Source: Cognatishimia sp. F0-27 | GTDB lineage: Bacteria > Pseudomonadota > Alphaproteobacteria > Rhodobacterales > Rhodobacteraceae | Assembly: GCF_020667845.1 (NCBI RefSeq) | Contig: NZ_JAFMPQ010000018.1 | Span: 1 to 64,000, forward strand | Length of the DNA: 64,000 bases | Direction of reading: 5' to 3' | In this document: positions 19,115 to 28,551 of the stretch, piece by piece | Numbering within the stretch: position 1 is the first letter of the stretch | Layout: every line of letters begins with the position of its first letter | The notes under the pieces: model-generated | Told to the model about the DNA's origin: nothing | Database searches by the model: none | What the model saw: only the letters and a program-made list of their open reading frames with translations | Made by a program: the position numbers and the translations under genes

Positions 19115-22100
19115 CTAGGCACTGTCCAGCGCGCGCAGGTGATCGGGCAGATCGCGCCACCGCATGAACGGGCGCGCTGTCGGACCATAACCAACCGCCC
19201 CGCCCTTCTGCCGCAGCGCATCCAGTGCGCCGGCAAGCGTCTCGCGTGCATCAGGCGACAGCGTACGGATTCCGTTGATACCGGGATAGAAGCTTTCCAC
19301 CGGCGTTCCATTGGCAAACACCACCTCGTGGCGTGGCAGCATGAAATTGACATAGGTGACCGATTTTCGCCCCATGCAACGCCGCGCCTGTCCGCCGCGC
19401 ATGCGGTCCAGATGCACCGCCCGTACGAAGACCTCTTCCCCGTTCACCCGCAGCAGAACCCCGTGCTGCGGTGACAGTTCAAGCGGCGCGAAGCCGCCCG
19501 CCACCTGTGGCGATACCCGGATCGGGCGCAAGGACGGATCGCGCTCCAGAGCAGCGCGGTCGAGGTGACGTGTGACCGTCCAGACGACCGGTTGCGGCCC
19601 GTGATCGCATGTCGAGACCGCATCGCCGCATTGCAGGCGCTCGACCGGGACCGGGCCCTTGGGCGTCTCGATCAACGTGCCAAGGGCGAAACACACCACG
19701 CCGGTATTGTCTGCGGTGAAGAAGCTGCTGTCCGCGCGCGCTCCTTCGAAGGTCAGGCTTCCCCGACCGAACTGTGCGTTGTCGCTATAGTCGACGGCAT
19801 CGCCCCTTGCCGTTGTCGCGTTGGATTGATTGAGCACACCGTCATCGGCCTGGTCTGCATGCAATTCGCGGATATTGTCGTAAAACGCGCTGAGGTTGAT
19901 GAAGTCGTTGTTGCTCCTGTCCCCGTCGTCCAGCGCGCCGGAGTTGCCGGTATTGAAGTCGGTGATCGTGTCGTCGCCATCACCCGCGCGATACAGGAAC
20001 ACGTCGTCACCCAGACCGCCGGTGATTGTATCGTCGCCCGCGCCGCCGTCGATCCTGTCATCGAAACTGCTGCTCACATTGGCGTCTTCGAGGGAGATCG
20101 CACGGTTGCCCGTGTCCGGTCCGGCGATCAAGACTTGAAGCCCGTTGTCGCTGCCTTGCTCCAGATAGAGGATTTCGATCAGGTGATCGCCGCCTGACAA
20201 CTCCACAGCACCGGAGCCCGACGACGATGACAGCGCCGCGTCGGAACTGGCAAGTTCGACACCATCGACGTAGATCTTCGCGCTTCCGTTCGAGCTCAGG
20301 CCGATCTTGTAAGCGCCCTTTTCGCTGATCGTCAACGTGGTCGTCAGCTTGACCGCATAGGTGTCGTCACTGCCGCCGTGAAAGTTGTCGATCTGTGCGG
20401 GATTGATGGAGCCGACGGCGCCTTCACCATCGGGCGGATTGTCATTCTCCGTGCCCGAAGTGAAGCCCGCATCGGACAGCGTGGTCACGGACCGTTCCCC
20501 GTCCAGAGCGTAATATTCGTAACTGAAGGCCGTGTTGTCCTCGACCAGACCGTCGGTCTCGAAATCCGCGAGGATCAGGTCGTCTCCCGCCCCACCGGAA
20601 AGACTGTCGTCATGGATGCCGCCGACCAGGGTGTCGTTGCCATCCCCCCCTTCAAGCGTGTCGTTGCCCGCCGAGGCAATGATACTGTCATTACCCGCCC
20701 CGCCGACGAGGCTGTCATCCCCGCTCGAATTGGTCAGCGTATCGTCACCCTCTCCGCCGTCGAGAGTGTCATCACCGATGCCGGTGGAAAGCCGGTCATC
20801 CCCCTCGCCGCCTTCGATGTAATCGTCGCCCGCGCCGCCGGACAGCGTATCGGCCCCGTCGCCACCGCTGATCGTATCGTCGCCGATGCCGCCCTCCACG
20901 ATATCGTCACCGGTTCCGCCAAGCAGGTTGTCTTCCCCCGCGCCACCGGAGAGCGTGTCGTTTTCCGCGCCACCCGAGAGCGTGTCATTACCCTCCCCGC
21001 CCAAAAGCTCGTCATCGCCGCCCTGGCCGTAAATGAGATCGTCTCCCTCACCGCCGCAGAGGGAATCGTTGCCCTGTTCGATCACGGTGGTGAGCGGATC
21101 CGAGATCAGATCGCCCGAAAACGTGAAACCCGATCCGGTGGTCCGCGCTTCGAGCGTGAATTCGAGAAAGGTCCGGTCTTCGAACGCCGCCGAAAACCAT
21201 GCGTCTTGGTCGTCCGGGCTGTTCGCCTCCGTCCCCGATGCGCGAACGCTGCTTTCGGTTTCCGTCACCGAAAGGCTGGTCTCGTTGCTGGTGGAGTAGG
21301 TGGTGAAACTTTCCTTGCTGAGGGAGACCGCCTCGACGTCGCTGGGAAAGCGGTTCGCATCGAGGTCGTTGAAGGTCGCCACGCCATTGAGCGCAATCGG
21401 ATCGCCGGTTTCGGGGTCAAAGAATTCGAAGCGGAACTGCGCCGTATCCCCCGTGCCGTTGCCATACATCAGGATCTCGAAGCCGCGCCCTCCGGCGAGG
21501 TCCACCCGCATGTTCGGATCCGATTTCCCGACGAGAACAAGACGACCGTAGACAGGGCTGCCATCTTCGAGCGTGCCGACATCCCGATAGATGACGTGGT
21601 CCTCTTCCTCTGCGAACCGGCTGCGATAGGATTTGCTCTCGACATTGTTGATGTCCAACGTGAGCGGGGAGCATTCGACGCTGAACCCGGTGCCATCCCC
21701 TGCATCCCCGTAGATGGTGTCGTTGCCCCCGCCGCCGATGATCATGTCACTGCCGCCTTCGCCGGAGGACATGTCGTCGCCGCCATGCAACTCGACCAGC
21801 TCATCCTCGTCGGACCCGTCGAAGATGTCCGCGTCGTCTGTCATTTCCAGCCGTTGGGTAACGCTGGCTGGCAACAGGTCTCCCGAGGAGGAAAGGATAT
21901 CTTGCACCCAGCTCGGGAGGGTTACACTCGCTTCCGTGGCGCCGGCCGGCCCCAGCCCTTCGGTCTCGCTCTCAACCTGATCCACACCCCGACCGGAGTC
22001 GAGATCGCGCACCTGCGCGCCTGAGCCGATGATGATTGTGTCGTCATCGTTTCCGGTCTTGATGCGATCGGCATCGAGGCCGTCGCCGAATGTGACGGTG

Positions 22101-22585
22101 TCGTCGCCCTTATCGGTGACAATATCCTCAAACCGCGCGTCATTGCCGACAAGCATGCTGTCATTGCCGTCACCAAGCGTCCACTTCTTGTCTGTCGAGA
22201 ATCCATTGCCGATAACGATGCGGTTATCACCATCGTCGGATCCGGTCAGCTTTCCAAAGGTGACGTCGTTGCCGGCGACGAAATCGAGCCCTGCGGCAAA
22301 CTTCGCATCAATCGACAGGTCGTCGGCCATGACGCCATCGGCGATCAATACGGTCCCGGACAAATCCTCGCCGATGAAAAGTCTGACCGAATGGTCGTTG
22401 GACTGTGCGATCTGCACCGTAAAATGAGCGGGCCCGCCTTGTGCGCTTGCAAAGTTGATTTCGGCGTCGGCGGATGGATCAACGAGAAACACATCTCCCG
22501 GTTCGACATCAATTGTCTCTCCGGCGCGGATCTCGTTCGGAGCGAGCGAAGCCTTGATCGACGAGACGATGACATATGTCGGCAT
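19115..22585 (-). CDS. Secreted RTX protein with PA14-like and C-terminal Hint domains
   Basis: 1,156 residues from the ATG at 22585 with AGGTGG upstream. The N-terminal third is beta-rich and has RTX-like nonapeptides. A non-repetitive domain (FAEEEDHVIYRDVGTLEDGS region) and a long block of GGxGxDxL repeats (about 520-680) follow, the calcium-binding hallmark of type I secretion substrates. Next is a PA14-like beta-sandwich (GAYKIGLSSNGSAKIYVDG), more RTX, then a Hint domain beginning CFALGTLIETPKGPVPVERL with ELSPQHGVLLRV in its core. Hint domains autoprocess proteins through their first Cys; in Rhodobacterales they sit at the C-end of many RTX proteins. No secretion ABC transporter is in the window. 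Possible role: surface carbohydrate binding. Convergent with the puc operon. Confidence 0.88.
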   Translation of the reverse strand: MPTYVIVSSIKASLAPNEIRAGETIDVEPGDVFLVDPSADAEINFASAQGGPAHFTVQIAQSNDHSVRLFIGEDLSGTVLIADGVMADDLSIDAKFAAGLDFVAGNDVTFGKLTGSDDGDNRIVIGNGFSTDKKWTLGDGNDSMLVGNDARFEDIVTDKGDDTVTFGDGLDADRIKTGNDDDTIIIGSGAQVRDLDSGRGVDQVESETEGLGPAGATEASVTLPSWVQDILSSSGDLLPASVTQRLEMTDDADIFDGSDEDELVELHGGDDMSSGEGGSDMIIGGGGNDTIYGDAGDGTGFSVECSPLTLDINNVESKSYRSRFAEEEDHVIYRDVGTLEDGSPVYGRLVLVGKSDPNMRVDLAGGRGFEILMYGNGTGDTAQFRFEFFDPETGDPIALNGVATFNDLDANRFPSDVEAVSLSKESFTTYSTSNETSLSVTETESSVRASGTEANSPDDQDAWFSAAFEDRTFLEFTLEARTTGSGFTFSGDLISDPLTTVIEQGNDSLCGGEGDDLIYGQGGDDELLGGEGNDTLSGGAENDTLSGGAGEDNLLGGTGDDIVEGGIGDDTISGGDGADTLSGGAGDDYIEGGEGDDRLSTGIGDDTLDGGEGDDTLTNSSGDDSLVGGAGNDSIIASAGNDTLEGGDGNDTLVGGIHDDSLSGGAGDDLILADFETDGLVEDNTAFSYEYYALDGERSVTTLSDAGFTSGTENDNPPDGEGAVGSINPAQIDNFHGGSDDTYAVKLTTTLTISEKGAYKIGLSSNGSAKIYVDGVELASSDAALSSSSGSGAVELSGGDHLIEILYLEQGSDNGLQVLIAGPDTGNRAISLEDANVSSSFDDRIDGGAGDDTITGGLGDDVFLYRAGDGDDTITDFNTGNSGALDDGDRSNNDFINLSAFYDNIRELHADQADDGVLNQSNATTARGDAVDYSDNAQFGRGSLTFEGARADSSFFTADNTGVVCFALGTLIETPKGPVPVERLQCGDAVSTCDHGPQPVVWTVTRHLDRAALERDPSLRPIRVSPQVAGGFAPLELSPQHGVLLRVNGEEVFVRAVHLDRMRGGQARRCMGRKSVTYVNFMLPRHEVVFANGTPVESFYPGINGIRTLSPDARETLAGALDALRQKGGAVGYGPTARPFMRWRDLPDHLRALDSA

Positions 22586-23284
22586 GATGCGGCCACCTGT
22601 ATTGACGTAAGGTCCGACGGCATAGCGCACACGGCTTAGCGAAGTGCTAAGGACGCAGTCTTCATAAAACTGTTTCGACTATGCGACCCCAAGACGCGGT
22701 TTGGGGTTCCGTGCCACCAAGAGAGGCAGAGCGTGGCACGCGGGGTTGGGCCGCTCACCGCGGGTCGGAAGGATGCCGTTCCACGCGCCGTGTTTGTGTC
22801 GCAGCAGCAAGGACAGATCCGAGATGCGCATGCGAGGCAAATGCCAAGCCCCCCGTCCGTGACCCAGCCGGACCGCTTTCATAGGGTTGGGCGGCATGTG
22901 CGGAACGCCCGCTCACGCCTGCCGGACCGCTCTCTACCATCCCGGACGACGACGATACCGCCCCCGTGCGGCTGCAACCCGACCCGACCCGCCGTTCCCG
23001 CACCGTGGGAAGGCATCGCAATAGAGGCGCACCGCGCGCCTCCATACCGATCCGCCAGCCCACTTCGGTCCGGACGCCGCGCACCAAAGACGCGCAACGT
23101 CATGCGCGCACGGCCAAGCAGGCCAGCGCACCCTCACCGCCGATATTGGCACAAGTCACACCGCGCCAAGGCTGGCTGCCGTTGCCAAAAAGACCGGCCG
23201 CGTAATGCGTGACGGGGCGCAGATGCGAGGGGTCTGCCCCGCTCCCTGCGCCCCGTGGGCGGACGTCTTGAACCGAAGCCGTGC
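22586..23284. other. Gene-free stretch between two minus-strand genes
   Basis: About 700 bases. Frames open on both strands are full of Arg, Pro and Ser and match nothing. A hairpin (CCCCAA at 22687-22692 with TTGGGG at 22701-22706) is visible about 100 bases upstream of the RTX-Hint start. The promoter of that gene should be here. Confidence 0.5.
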
Positions 23285-24499
23285 TTATTCTGCCGGCACC
23301 GGCTGCATTGCGCGACGGCCACCGAAATGGCGCCGGTTCAAGTGCAGGACAAGCCCGATCATCGCGACCTGACTGACGATCGCAAGCGCGGTGAGCGACC
23401 AATAGGCGACCCCGAACTTGGCGATGAGTTCAGCACCCACAAGCCCCTTGTTGATCCAGAAATGCAGCATCACGCTCAACGCCACTCCGGGACAGACAAG
23501 CGCGTAGGCCCCGACCGAATTGCGCGCGCCCCGCAAATAGGTATCGGCGTATTTCTGGCGGCGCAGCACAAGCAGACCGAGCGCAAGGAAGGCCACCTGC
23601 ACAGCGAGGATCGACGTGGTCAGCAAGAGACTGTCGGCGACGCCCCCATGGGCATCGAACGTGGTATGCAGGCCGTGTTCCTGCCGCAGTGTCATGATGC
23701 CAAGAACGGTCAGGATGGGAATGACCATCATAAGCGTCGGCGCGCTTTCCCTCGCGGTGCCATGGTGCAGCATCGAGTTGACCGCCGTAACCGCGGCAAC
23801 CAGCGCATAGAGCGCGGCAACCGTGCCCAGCATCACCGACAGGACCAACGACACACCAACCGTTGTTGCAACCGTGCTCATGGCGGCAGGTGCGGCCATC
23901 CCGACAGCGGTCATCGACAAGGCAAAGGCCGGGAGCAGCTGCGCAAACGAATTGTTCGCGGTCACATCGAACACGCCGCCTTCGCTCAGGACACGCCCGA
24001 GGAACGCCCCGATCTGTCGGAACGCGAGATAGGCTATTGCGGCAAATGCAATCATGGCCAGCGGGAAGAGATATTCCACCACGTTCCAGAGCCCGGGCAC
24101 AAAGACAAGACCGACGATAAAGCCGGTGTTCACGCTCATGGCGAGCGCGAGCGGCATTGCCAGAAGCTGGGTTTCCCCGTTGGATCGCGTCAGCGTGATA
24201 AACCGCTCAGTCCTTCGAAACTCGGCGTAGCGAGCCAGATTCCAGATCAGCAGCTTGATGTTGAGGAAGGCAAAGCCCGCGATTCCGGTGACGGCAATCA
24301 CGATGGCGGTTTTCAGTGCACTGCCACCGCTTGTGAACGCGGCAAGAATGTCTTCGAAGACCGGCACCGGCTGGCCCGGATGGGGCACCCAGAACATCAG
24401 ATACATGAAGAAAGTGACGGAAAGCCCCCCTGCCCCGAGCGAGGCCAGGAAATACAACGGAGCCCAGGTATCGGCGGGGCGATGAACAGTAGTTTGCAT
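23285..24499 (-). CDS. Polytopic inner-membrane protein, TDT/TsoY-like
   Basis: 404 residues from the ATG at 24499, with GGAGA six bases upstream; in-frame sequence further upstream is not conserved in character. About ten hydrophobic helices run through the chain. The start, TWAPLYFLASLGAGGLSVTFFMYLMFW, and the helix spacing resemble the TDT (tellurite resistance/dicarboxylate) transporter fold and the uncharacterised TsoY group. No Sec codon is needed to read this copy. The substrate is unknown; an anion or sulfur compound is a guess from family resemblance and from the divergent SLC13-type carrier 460 bases away. The C-terminus is basic and cytoplasmic. Confidence 0.65.
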   Translation of the reverse strand: MQTTVHRPADTWAPLYFLASLGAGGLSVTFFMYLMFWVPHPGQPVPVFEDILAAFTSGGSALKTAIVIAVTGIAGFAFLNIKLLIWNLARYAEFRRTERFITLTRSNGETQLLAMPLALAMSVNTGFIVGLVFVPGLWNVVEYLFPLAMIAFAAIAYLAFRQIGAFLGRVLSEGGVFDVTANNSFAQLLPAFALSMTAVGMAAPAAMSTVATTVGVSLVLSVMLGTVAALYALVAAVTAVNSMLHHGTARESAPTLMMVIPILTVLGIMTLRQEHGLHTTFDAHGGVADSLLLTTSILAVQVAFLALGLLVLRRQKYADTYLRGARNSVGAYALVCPGVALSVMLHFWINKGLVGAELIAKFGVAYWSLTALAIVSQVAMIGLVLHLNRRHFGGRRAMQPVPAE

Positions 24500-24958
24500 G
24501 GCGATTCTCCACAATTTGTGACCCATGGATGCCACGGAGACCGCGCATCGGACGGTGACTTGGTCACAGACGGGCGTTGTCTGTTTCAGACGTCGCAAAA
24601 AGGGAGCTTTTCACCCGGATGACGATGTGCGGTCACGAAGCGCCCCCCGCGCGACACCTCGGTGGGCAGCCTGATCCTCTGGCGCTCCGCCTGTGTCGAT
24701 CCCGGCCAGGGGGCGGAGACCCGGCTGCCACGACCGCGCACCAACGCCGGACGAGGGCCGGTTGACGGATGTCACCGGACGACCCCGCCGCGCTTCACGG
24801 GCGCATACGGACACACAGCGCGCGGATGCGCTTATGCGCGCGGTCTTGCTCGGGGATCCATGCGCAGTGTGGTGCGCGGTGCGGGCGTCCCGGTCTTGGT
24901 GGACCGCATGCCGGTCTTGCCGCTAAGGTGCCTGAAAACCTCAGGGAACGGGCGGGCC
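24500..24958. other. Divergent intergenic region between two transporter genes
   Basis: About 460 bases that should hold both promoters. It is GC-rich and I could not identify convincing -35/-10 pairs or operators. Arg-rich frames here look like chance. Confidence 0.5.
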
Positions 24959-26821
24959 ATGACAACAGATCAGCTTCTCATCGTGTGCGTGCTCGCAGCA
25001 ACGATGGGCTTGTTCCTGTGGGGGCGGTTTCGCCACGACGTGATTGCGCTTGCGGCCCTGATTGCAAGTGTCGTGGCCGGTCTTGTGCCAGCCGATGCAG
25101 CCTTTGCCGGTTTCGGCCACCCGGCGGTGATCACCGTGGCCTGCGTGCTGATCCTGAGCCGTGGGTTGCAGAACACCGGTGCGGTGGATTGGCTGGCGCG
25201 CAGCCTGCTGCCACGCAATGCCGGACGGTTGGTCAGCATGACGGCCCTGATGGGCCTCGGTGCGGCGCTGTCCGGGTTCATGAACAATGTCGGTGCCATG
25301 GCGCTCCTGATGCCGATTGCCGTGCAGTTCTCCGAGCGGCTCGACCTCCAACCCGGACAGGTTCTCATGCCGTTGGCTTTTGGCACCATCCTTGGCGGAA
25401 TGACGACATTGATCGGGACACCGCCAAACCTTATCGTTTCGGGTTTCCGGGCCGAGGCGGGGATGGGCCATTTCGCGATCTTCGATTTTGCACCCGTTGG
25501 TGCGGCGGTCGCCCTCGCCGGGCTTGCCTTCGTGGTCCTGATCGGCTGGCGGCTGGTCCCGGCGCGCACATCCGCCACCGGTGACGGGTTCGAGACCGGC
25601 GCTTATTTCACCGAATTGCGCGTCCCGGAGGGCAACAAGGCTGTTGGTCTGACCCTGCGTCAGTTCGAGAGCAAGATCGAGGACAGCGATGCCCAGATCG
25701 TCGGGCTGATCCGCAACGCCGTTCGGCTGACGGCGCCCCATGGCGGACGGCGCATTCGCAGCGACGATATCCTTGTGCTTGAAGCGGACGTTGATGCGCT
25801 TTCCGAGGCGCTTTCGGTGTTTGACATGACACTGGGCGATACCGAGCGCGAGGATGCCGATCGCGGCACGGCGTCAGCCGTCGAACCGCAGGCAGAGACC
25901 ACCCCGGACCCCGAAGACCCGGATTCCGAAGACCCGGATTCCGAAAAGGACCGCGCGCCCAGCGGCGAAATCGTGCTGCGCGAGGTGGCCGTCCTGCCGG
26001 GGTCCACGATTGTCGGGCGGTCAGCCCGCGACCTGAGAATCCGCACACGCTACGGGTTGAACCTGCTCGCCGTTTCGCGCGCCGGCCATCCGCCGCGATC
26101 CCGTCTGCGCGGGATCAAGCTGCGCTCTGGTGATCTTTTGCTTCTGCAAGGGGCATCCGACGCGGTGACGGGCTTTATCAACGACACCGGTTGCGTGCCG
26201 CTGAGCCCGCGTGACCTGCGCATCCCCGACAAACGTATGGCCTTTCTGGCAGGGGCAATCATGCTCGGCGCCATCGGGATCGTGACACTCGGGGTGTTGC
26301 CAGCCGCGGTGGCTTTTGCGCTTGGCGTGCTTGCGTCGATGCTGCTGCGCACGGTGCCGCTGCGCGAGGTCTATACCGCGATCGATTGGCCCGTGATCGT
26401 TCTGCTCGCCGCCCTGATCCCTGTCGCCGGCGCGATGCAAAGCACAGGCGCGGCGGATTTGCTTGCCCGTGTGCTTGTGGATGGCGTGGCGCAAGGCAAC
26501 CCGGTCATTGCACTGGTGGTTATTCTCGTCACAACGATGTTTCTGTCGGACGTGATGAACAACGCGGCCACGGCCGCGGTTCTCTGCCCGATCGCGCTCG
26601 GGATTGCAGGCTCTCTGGGGGTGAACCCGGACAGCTTCCTGATGGCGGTGGCCATTGGTGCATCCTGCGCTTTCCTGACCCCGATCGGGCATCAGAACAA
26701 CACGCTTATTCTGGGACCGGGTGGCTTTCGGTTTGGCGATTACTGGCGGCTTGGCCTGCCCCTCGAAGCGGTGGTGATCCTTGTCAGCGTGCCGTTGTTG
26801 CTTCTCGTATGGCCCTTGTGA
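24959..26821 (+). CDS. SLC13/DASS-family anion transporter with two RCK_C domains
   Basis: 620 residues from the ATG at 24959. The two membrane halves (about 1-200 and 415-620) carry the paired DASS signatures FMNNVGAMALLMPIA with GTPPNLIVSG, and DVMNNAATAAVLCPIA with a GHQNNTLILGPG loop. Between them lie two cytosolic TrkA-C (RCK_C) domains (about 215-285 and 335-405) joined by an acidic Glu/Asp/Pro linker that includes a short duplicated DPDSED unit. Relatives with this layout move sulfate or other divalent anions. The ribosome-binding site is weak. The last codons (VWPL-stop) form the first unit of a 24-bp tandem array that continues past the stop. Confidence 0.88.
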   Translation: MTTDQLLIVCVLAATMGLFLWGRFRHDVIALAALIASVVAGLVPADAAFAGFGHPAVITVACVLILSRGLQNTGAVDWLARSLLPRNAGRLVSMTALMGLGAALSGFMNNVGAMALLMPIAVQFSERLDLQPGQVLMPLAFGTILGGMTTLIGTPPNLIVSGFRAEAGMGHFAIFDFAPVGAAVALAGLAFVVLIGWRLVPARTSATGDGFETGAYFTELRVPEGNKAVGLTLRQFESKIEDSDAQIVGLIRNAVRLTAPHGGRRIRSDDILVLEADVDALSEALSVFDMTLGDTEREDADRGTASAVEPQAETTPDPEDPDSEDPDSEKDRAPSGEIVLREVAVLPGSTIVGRSARDLRIRTRYGLNLLAVSRAGHPPRSRLRGIKLRSGDLLLLQGASDAVTGFINDTGCVPLSPRDLRIPDKRMAFLAGAIMLGAIGIVTLGVLPAAVAFALGVLASMLLRTVPLREVYTAIDWPVIVLLAALIPVAGAMQSTGAADLLARVLVDGVAQGNPVIALVVILVTTMFLSDVMNNAATAAVLCPIALGIAGSLGVNPDSFLMAVAIGASCAFLTPIGHQNNTLILGPGGFRFGDYWRLGLPLEAVVILVSVPLLLLVWPL

Positions 26822-26997
26822 GCGGGTGTCGTATGGCCCTTGTGAACGCGCGTCGTATAGCCCTTGTGAGTGGGCGTCGTATGGCCCTTGTAAGCAGGCG
26901 CCGTATGACCTTTGTGAGCGGGCGTCGTATGGCCCTTGTAAGCGGGCGTCGTATGGCCCTTGTGAGCGGGCGTCATATGCCCTTTTAAGCGAGAGTC
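26807..26997 (+). repeat. 24-bp tandem array grown from the 3' end of the SLC13 gene
   Basis: Consensus GTATGGCCCTTGTGAGCGGG plus CGTC. Units start at 26807, 26831, 26855, 26879, 26903, 26927 and 26951, with a degenerate eighth at 26975-26997. Unit 1 contains the last four codons and stop of the transporter gene. Because 24 is a multiple of three, the frame starting at the ATG at 26809 stays open to 26988 and would read MALVSGRR repeatedly. Most differences between units are single bases. Confidence 0.95.
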
Positions 26998-27006
26998 CGA
27001 CGCCGC

Positions 27007-27669
27007 TCAGGTCACGGCGTCGAGTTCGGCAATCAACGCTTCGGTGGTGACCTGCCGACAATACCCTTTGATTGCCTGCAAGGATGCCGCCTGCCGCTCG
27101 GGTGTGAAAGTCGCGCAGGCATCGGTCACCTGCGTGACGAGGTAGCCAAGGTCGCAGGCATCGCGAATGGCGCTTTCGACGCATTGATCGGTCAACACAC
27201 CGGAGACCACAAGCTGCTGCACACCGAGATTGCGGAGAATATAGTCGATATGCGTCGAGACAAAGACGCTCGACGAGGATTTGGGCAACACGATCTCATC
27301 GTCGCCGGGCGCGATCTCGTCAACGACGCGCCCGTCCCACGATCCCTTGGGAACGTTGAAACCGGTGATCTTGTAGTCGAGGCTGCGGTCGCGTCCGTCT
27401 TTGGTCAGGCTTTCGATCGTGGTGTAGAGCACTTCGATGCCGGCGGCGCGACAGGCCGCTTGCAGGCGTTGCATGCGGGGCAGAACGGCCTCTTTCATCT
27501 GTTTCAGGAAAGGCTCTTTCTTTGCCGCCAGCTCGTCGGGCGACATGCCGTCCCATTCCGCGCCATCCGCATGGCAGGAAAAATTCTGCACGTCGATAAA
27601 CAGCAATGCGGCCCGTCCCGGGACCAGAGGGACATCGCGCGACGTGGTGGACAAGAACAGGTCAGACAT
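27007..27669 (-). CDS. Isochorismatase-superfamily cysteine hydrolase
   Basis: 220 residues. The catalytic triad of the superfamily is present: Asp26 (LLFIDVQNF), Lys130 (IVLPKSSSS) and Cys163 (GVLTDQCVESAIRDA), with the usual cis-peptide VLTD. Members hydrolyse amides such as N-carbamoyl compounds, ureidoacrylate, biuret or nicotinamide. The start overlaps the stop of the N-formylglutamate amidohydrolase gene by one base (TGATG), so the two are translated together. The substrate is probably a linear amide or carbamoyl intermediate made or imported by the neighbouring genes. Isochorismatase proper is unlikely, as no siderophore genes are near. Confidence 0.88.
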   Translation of the reverse strand: MSDLFLSTTSRDVPLVPGRAALLFIDVQNFSCHADGAEWDGMSPDELAAKKEPFLKQMKEAVLPRMQRLQAACRAAGIEVLYTTIESLTKDGRDRSLDYKITGFNVPKGSWDGRVVDEIAPGDDEIVLPKSSSSVFVSTHIDYILRNLGVQQLVVSGVLTDQCVESAIRDACDLGYLVTQVTDACATFTPERQAASLQAIKGYCRQVTTEALIAELDAVT

Positions 27670-28415
27670 CAGTAGGATCCTTTGGAGATGGCCTCGGAGA
27701 GCACGGCGGCCATTCGCTCAACAGCCGCCGCATCCTGAAGATAATCATTGCGCACTTCGATCAGGACATGCGGAAGGCCCCGCGCCTCGGCATGGACCGG
27801 GATCGTGTAGTCGCCGTCCTCTTCGATCTCGTAAGGGAGGTTGATCCCCAACGGCGCCAGCCACTCCACCCGCCCGAGGCTTTCGGCCAGATGTTCCGCA
27901 AGGGGATTGGCCTTGCGCCACAACAGCCCAACGGGCCAGGGGCGCAGCGCGCCATCGCCGCGGCGTTGCGGATCGTAGCTGTGCAGGGCGACCAGCGCCG
28001 TCGCCCCCTTGGCACAGGCTTGATCGACCGCGGCGTGAAACGGAGTGTGGATCGCCTCCCACCGCGCCTTGCGATCCGCATCGCTCAGACCGGCGTTGCC
28101 GGGAATGACGGTCGCATCGCTGATTTCGGGCATCAGGTCCGGCGCGCCCCAAGGGCGATTGCAGTCAATCACGAGGCGGCTGTAGCGCTGCGCGACCACG
28201 GTCGCCTTCAACCCCGGGGCCATGGCCCGCGCAAGATCGAAGGCGCCGGGATCCCAGCCAATATGGCGGGCAAGCTCATCCTCGGGCAATCCCAGCCCGG
28301 CAAGGCGGGCGGGCACCGCGCGACCGGCATGCTCGACGGTCAAGACAATGCCCGAGTCTCCGGGTTGGCAAAAGACCGGATCCGGGTCCATCGTTCCGAG
28401 CACTTGGTAACGCAC
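27669..28415 (-). CDS. N-formylglutamate amidohydrolase family protein
   Basis: 248 residues from the GTG at 28415, chosen because AGGAGG lies 9-14 bases upstream; an ATG nine codons in is the alternative. The family pattern is clear: IVLTVEHAGRAVP (metal-site His), VIDCNRPWGAPDLMP, and ALHSYDP, with a conserved Glu-Val-Arg near the C-end (VLIEVRNDYL). N-formylglutamate deformylases end one branch of histidine breakdown, but the family also acts on other N-acyl amino acids. No hut genes are near; the partners are a cysteine hydrolase, a glutamine-synthetase-like ligase and a polyamine-type ABC importer, so a different amide or gamma-glutamyl substrate is likely. Confidence 0.85.
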   Translation of the reverse strand: MRYQVLGTMDPDPVFCQPGDSGIVLTVEHAGRAVPARLAGLGLPEDELARHIGWDPGAFDLARAMAPGLKATVVAQRYSRLVIDCNRPWGAPDLMPEISDATVIPGNAGLSDADRKARWEAIHTPFHAAVDQACAKGATALVALHSYDPQRRGDGALRPWPVGLLWRKANPLAEHLAESLGRVEWLAPLGINLPYEIEEDGDYTIPVHAEARGLPHVLIEVRNDYLQDAAAVERMAAVLSEAISKGSY

Positions 28416-28551
28416 GCCTCTATCCTCCTGTCCGGCGGCGCCGAACCCGCCGTCATCATGCCGGACCGCAGCGGCGGCCCCTTGTCCCGTGCGCACTCAA
28501 GCATTGCAATCCAAGGCACTTCTTTCCAGAGTGAAGCCGTTCCACCAACAA

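Noticed and set aside
20378-22024. Long open frame antisense to the RTX-Hint gene
   Set aside because: A consequence of codon bias in GGxGxD repeats; the translation is low-complexity and lacks a ribosome-binding site, while the minus-strand gene has clear domains.
22733-23212. 159-codon plus-strand frame in the gap after the RTX-Hint gene
   Set aside because: Composition dominated by Arg, Pro and Ser; no similarity or start signal.
26807-26997. CRISPR array
   Set aside because: Units are contiguous 24-mers with no unique spacers and no cas genes nearby; it is a tandem duplication.
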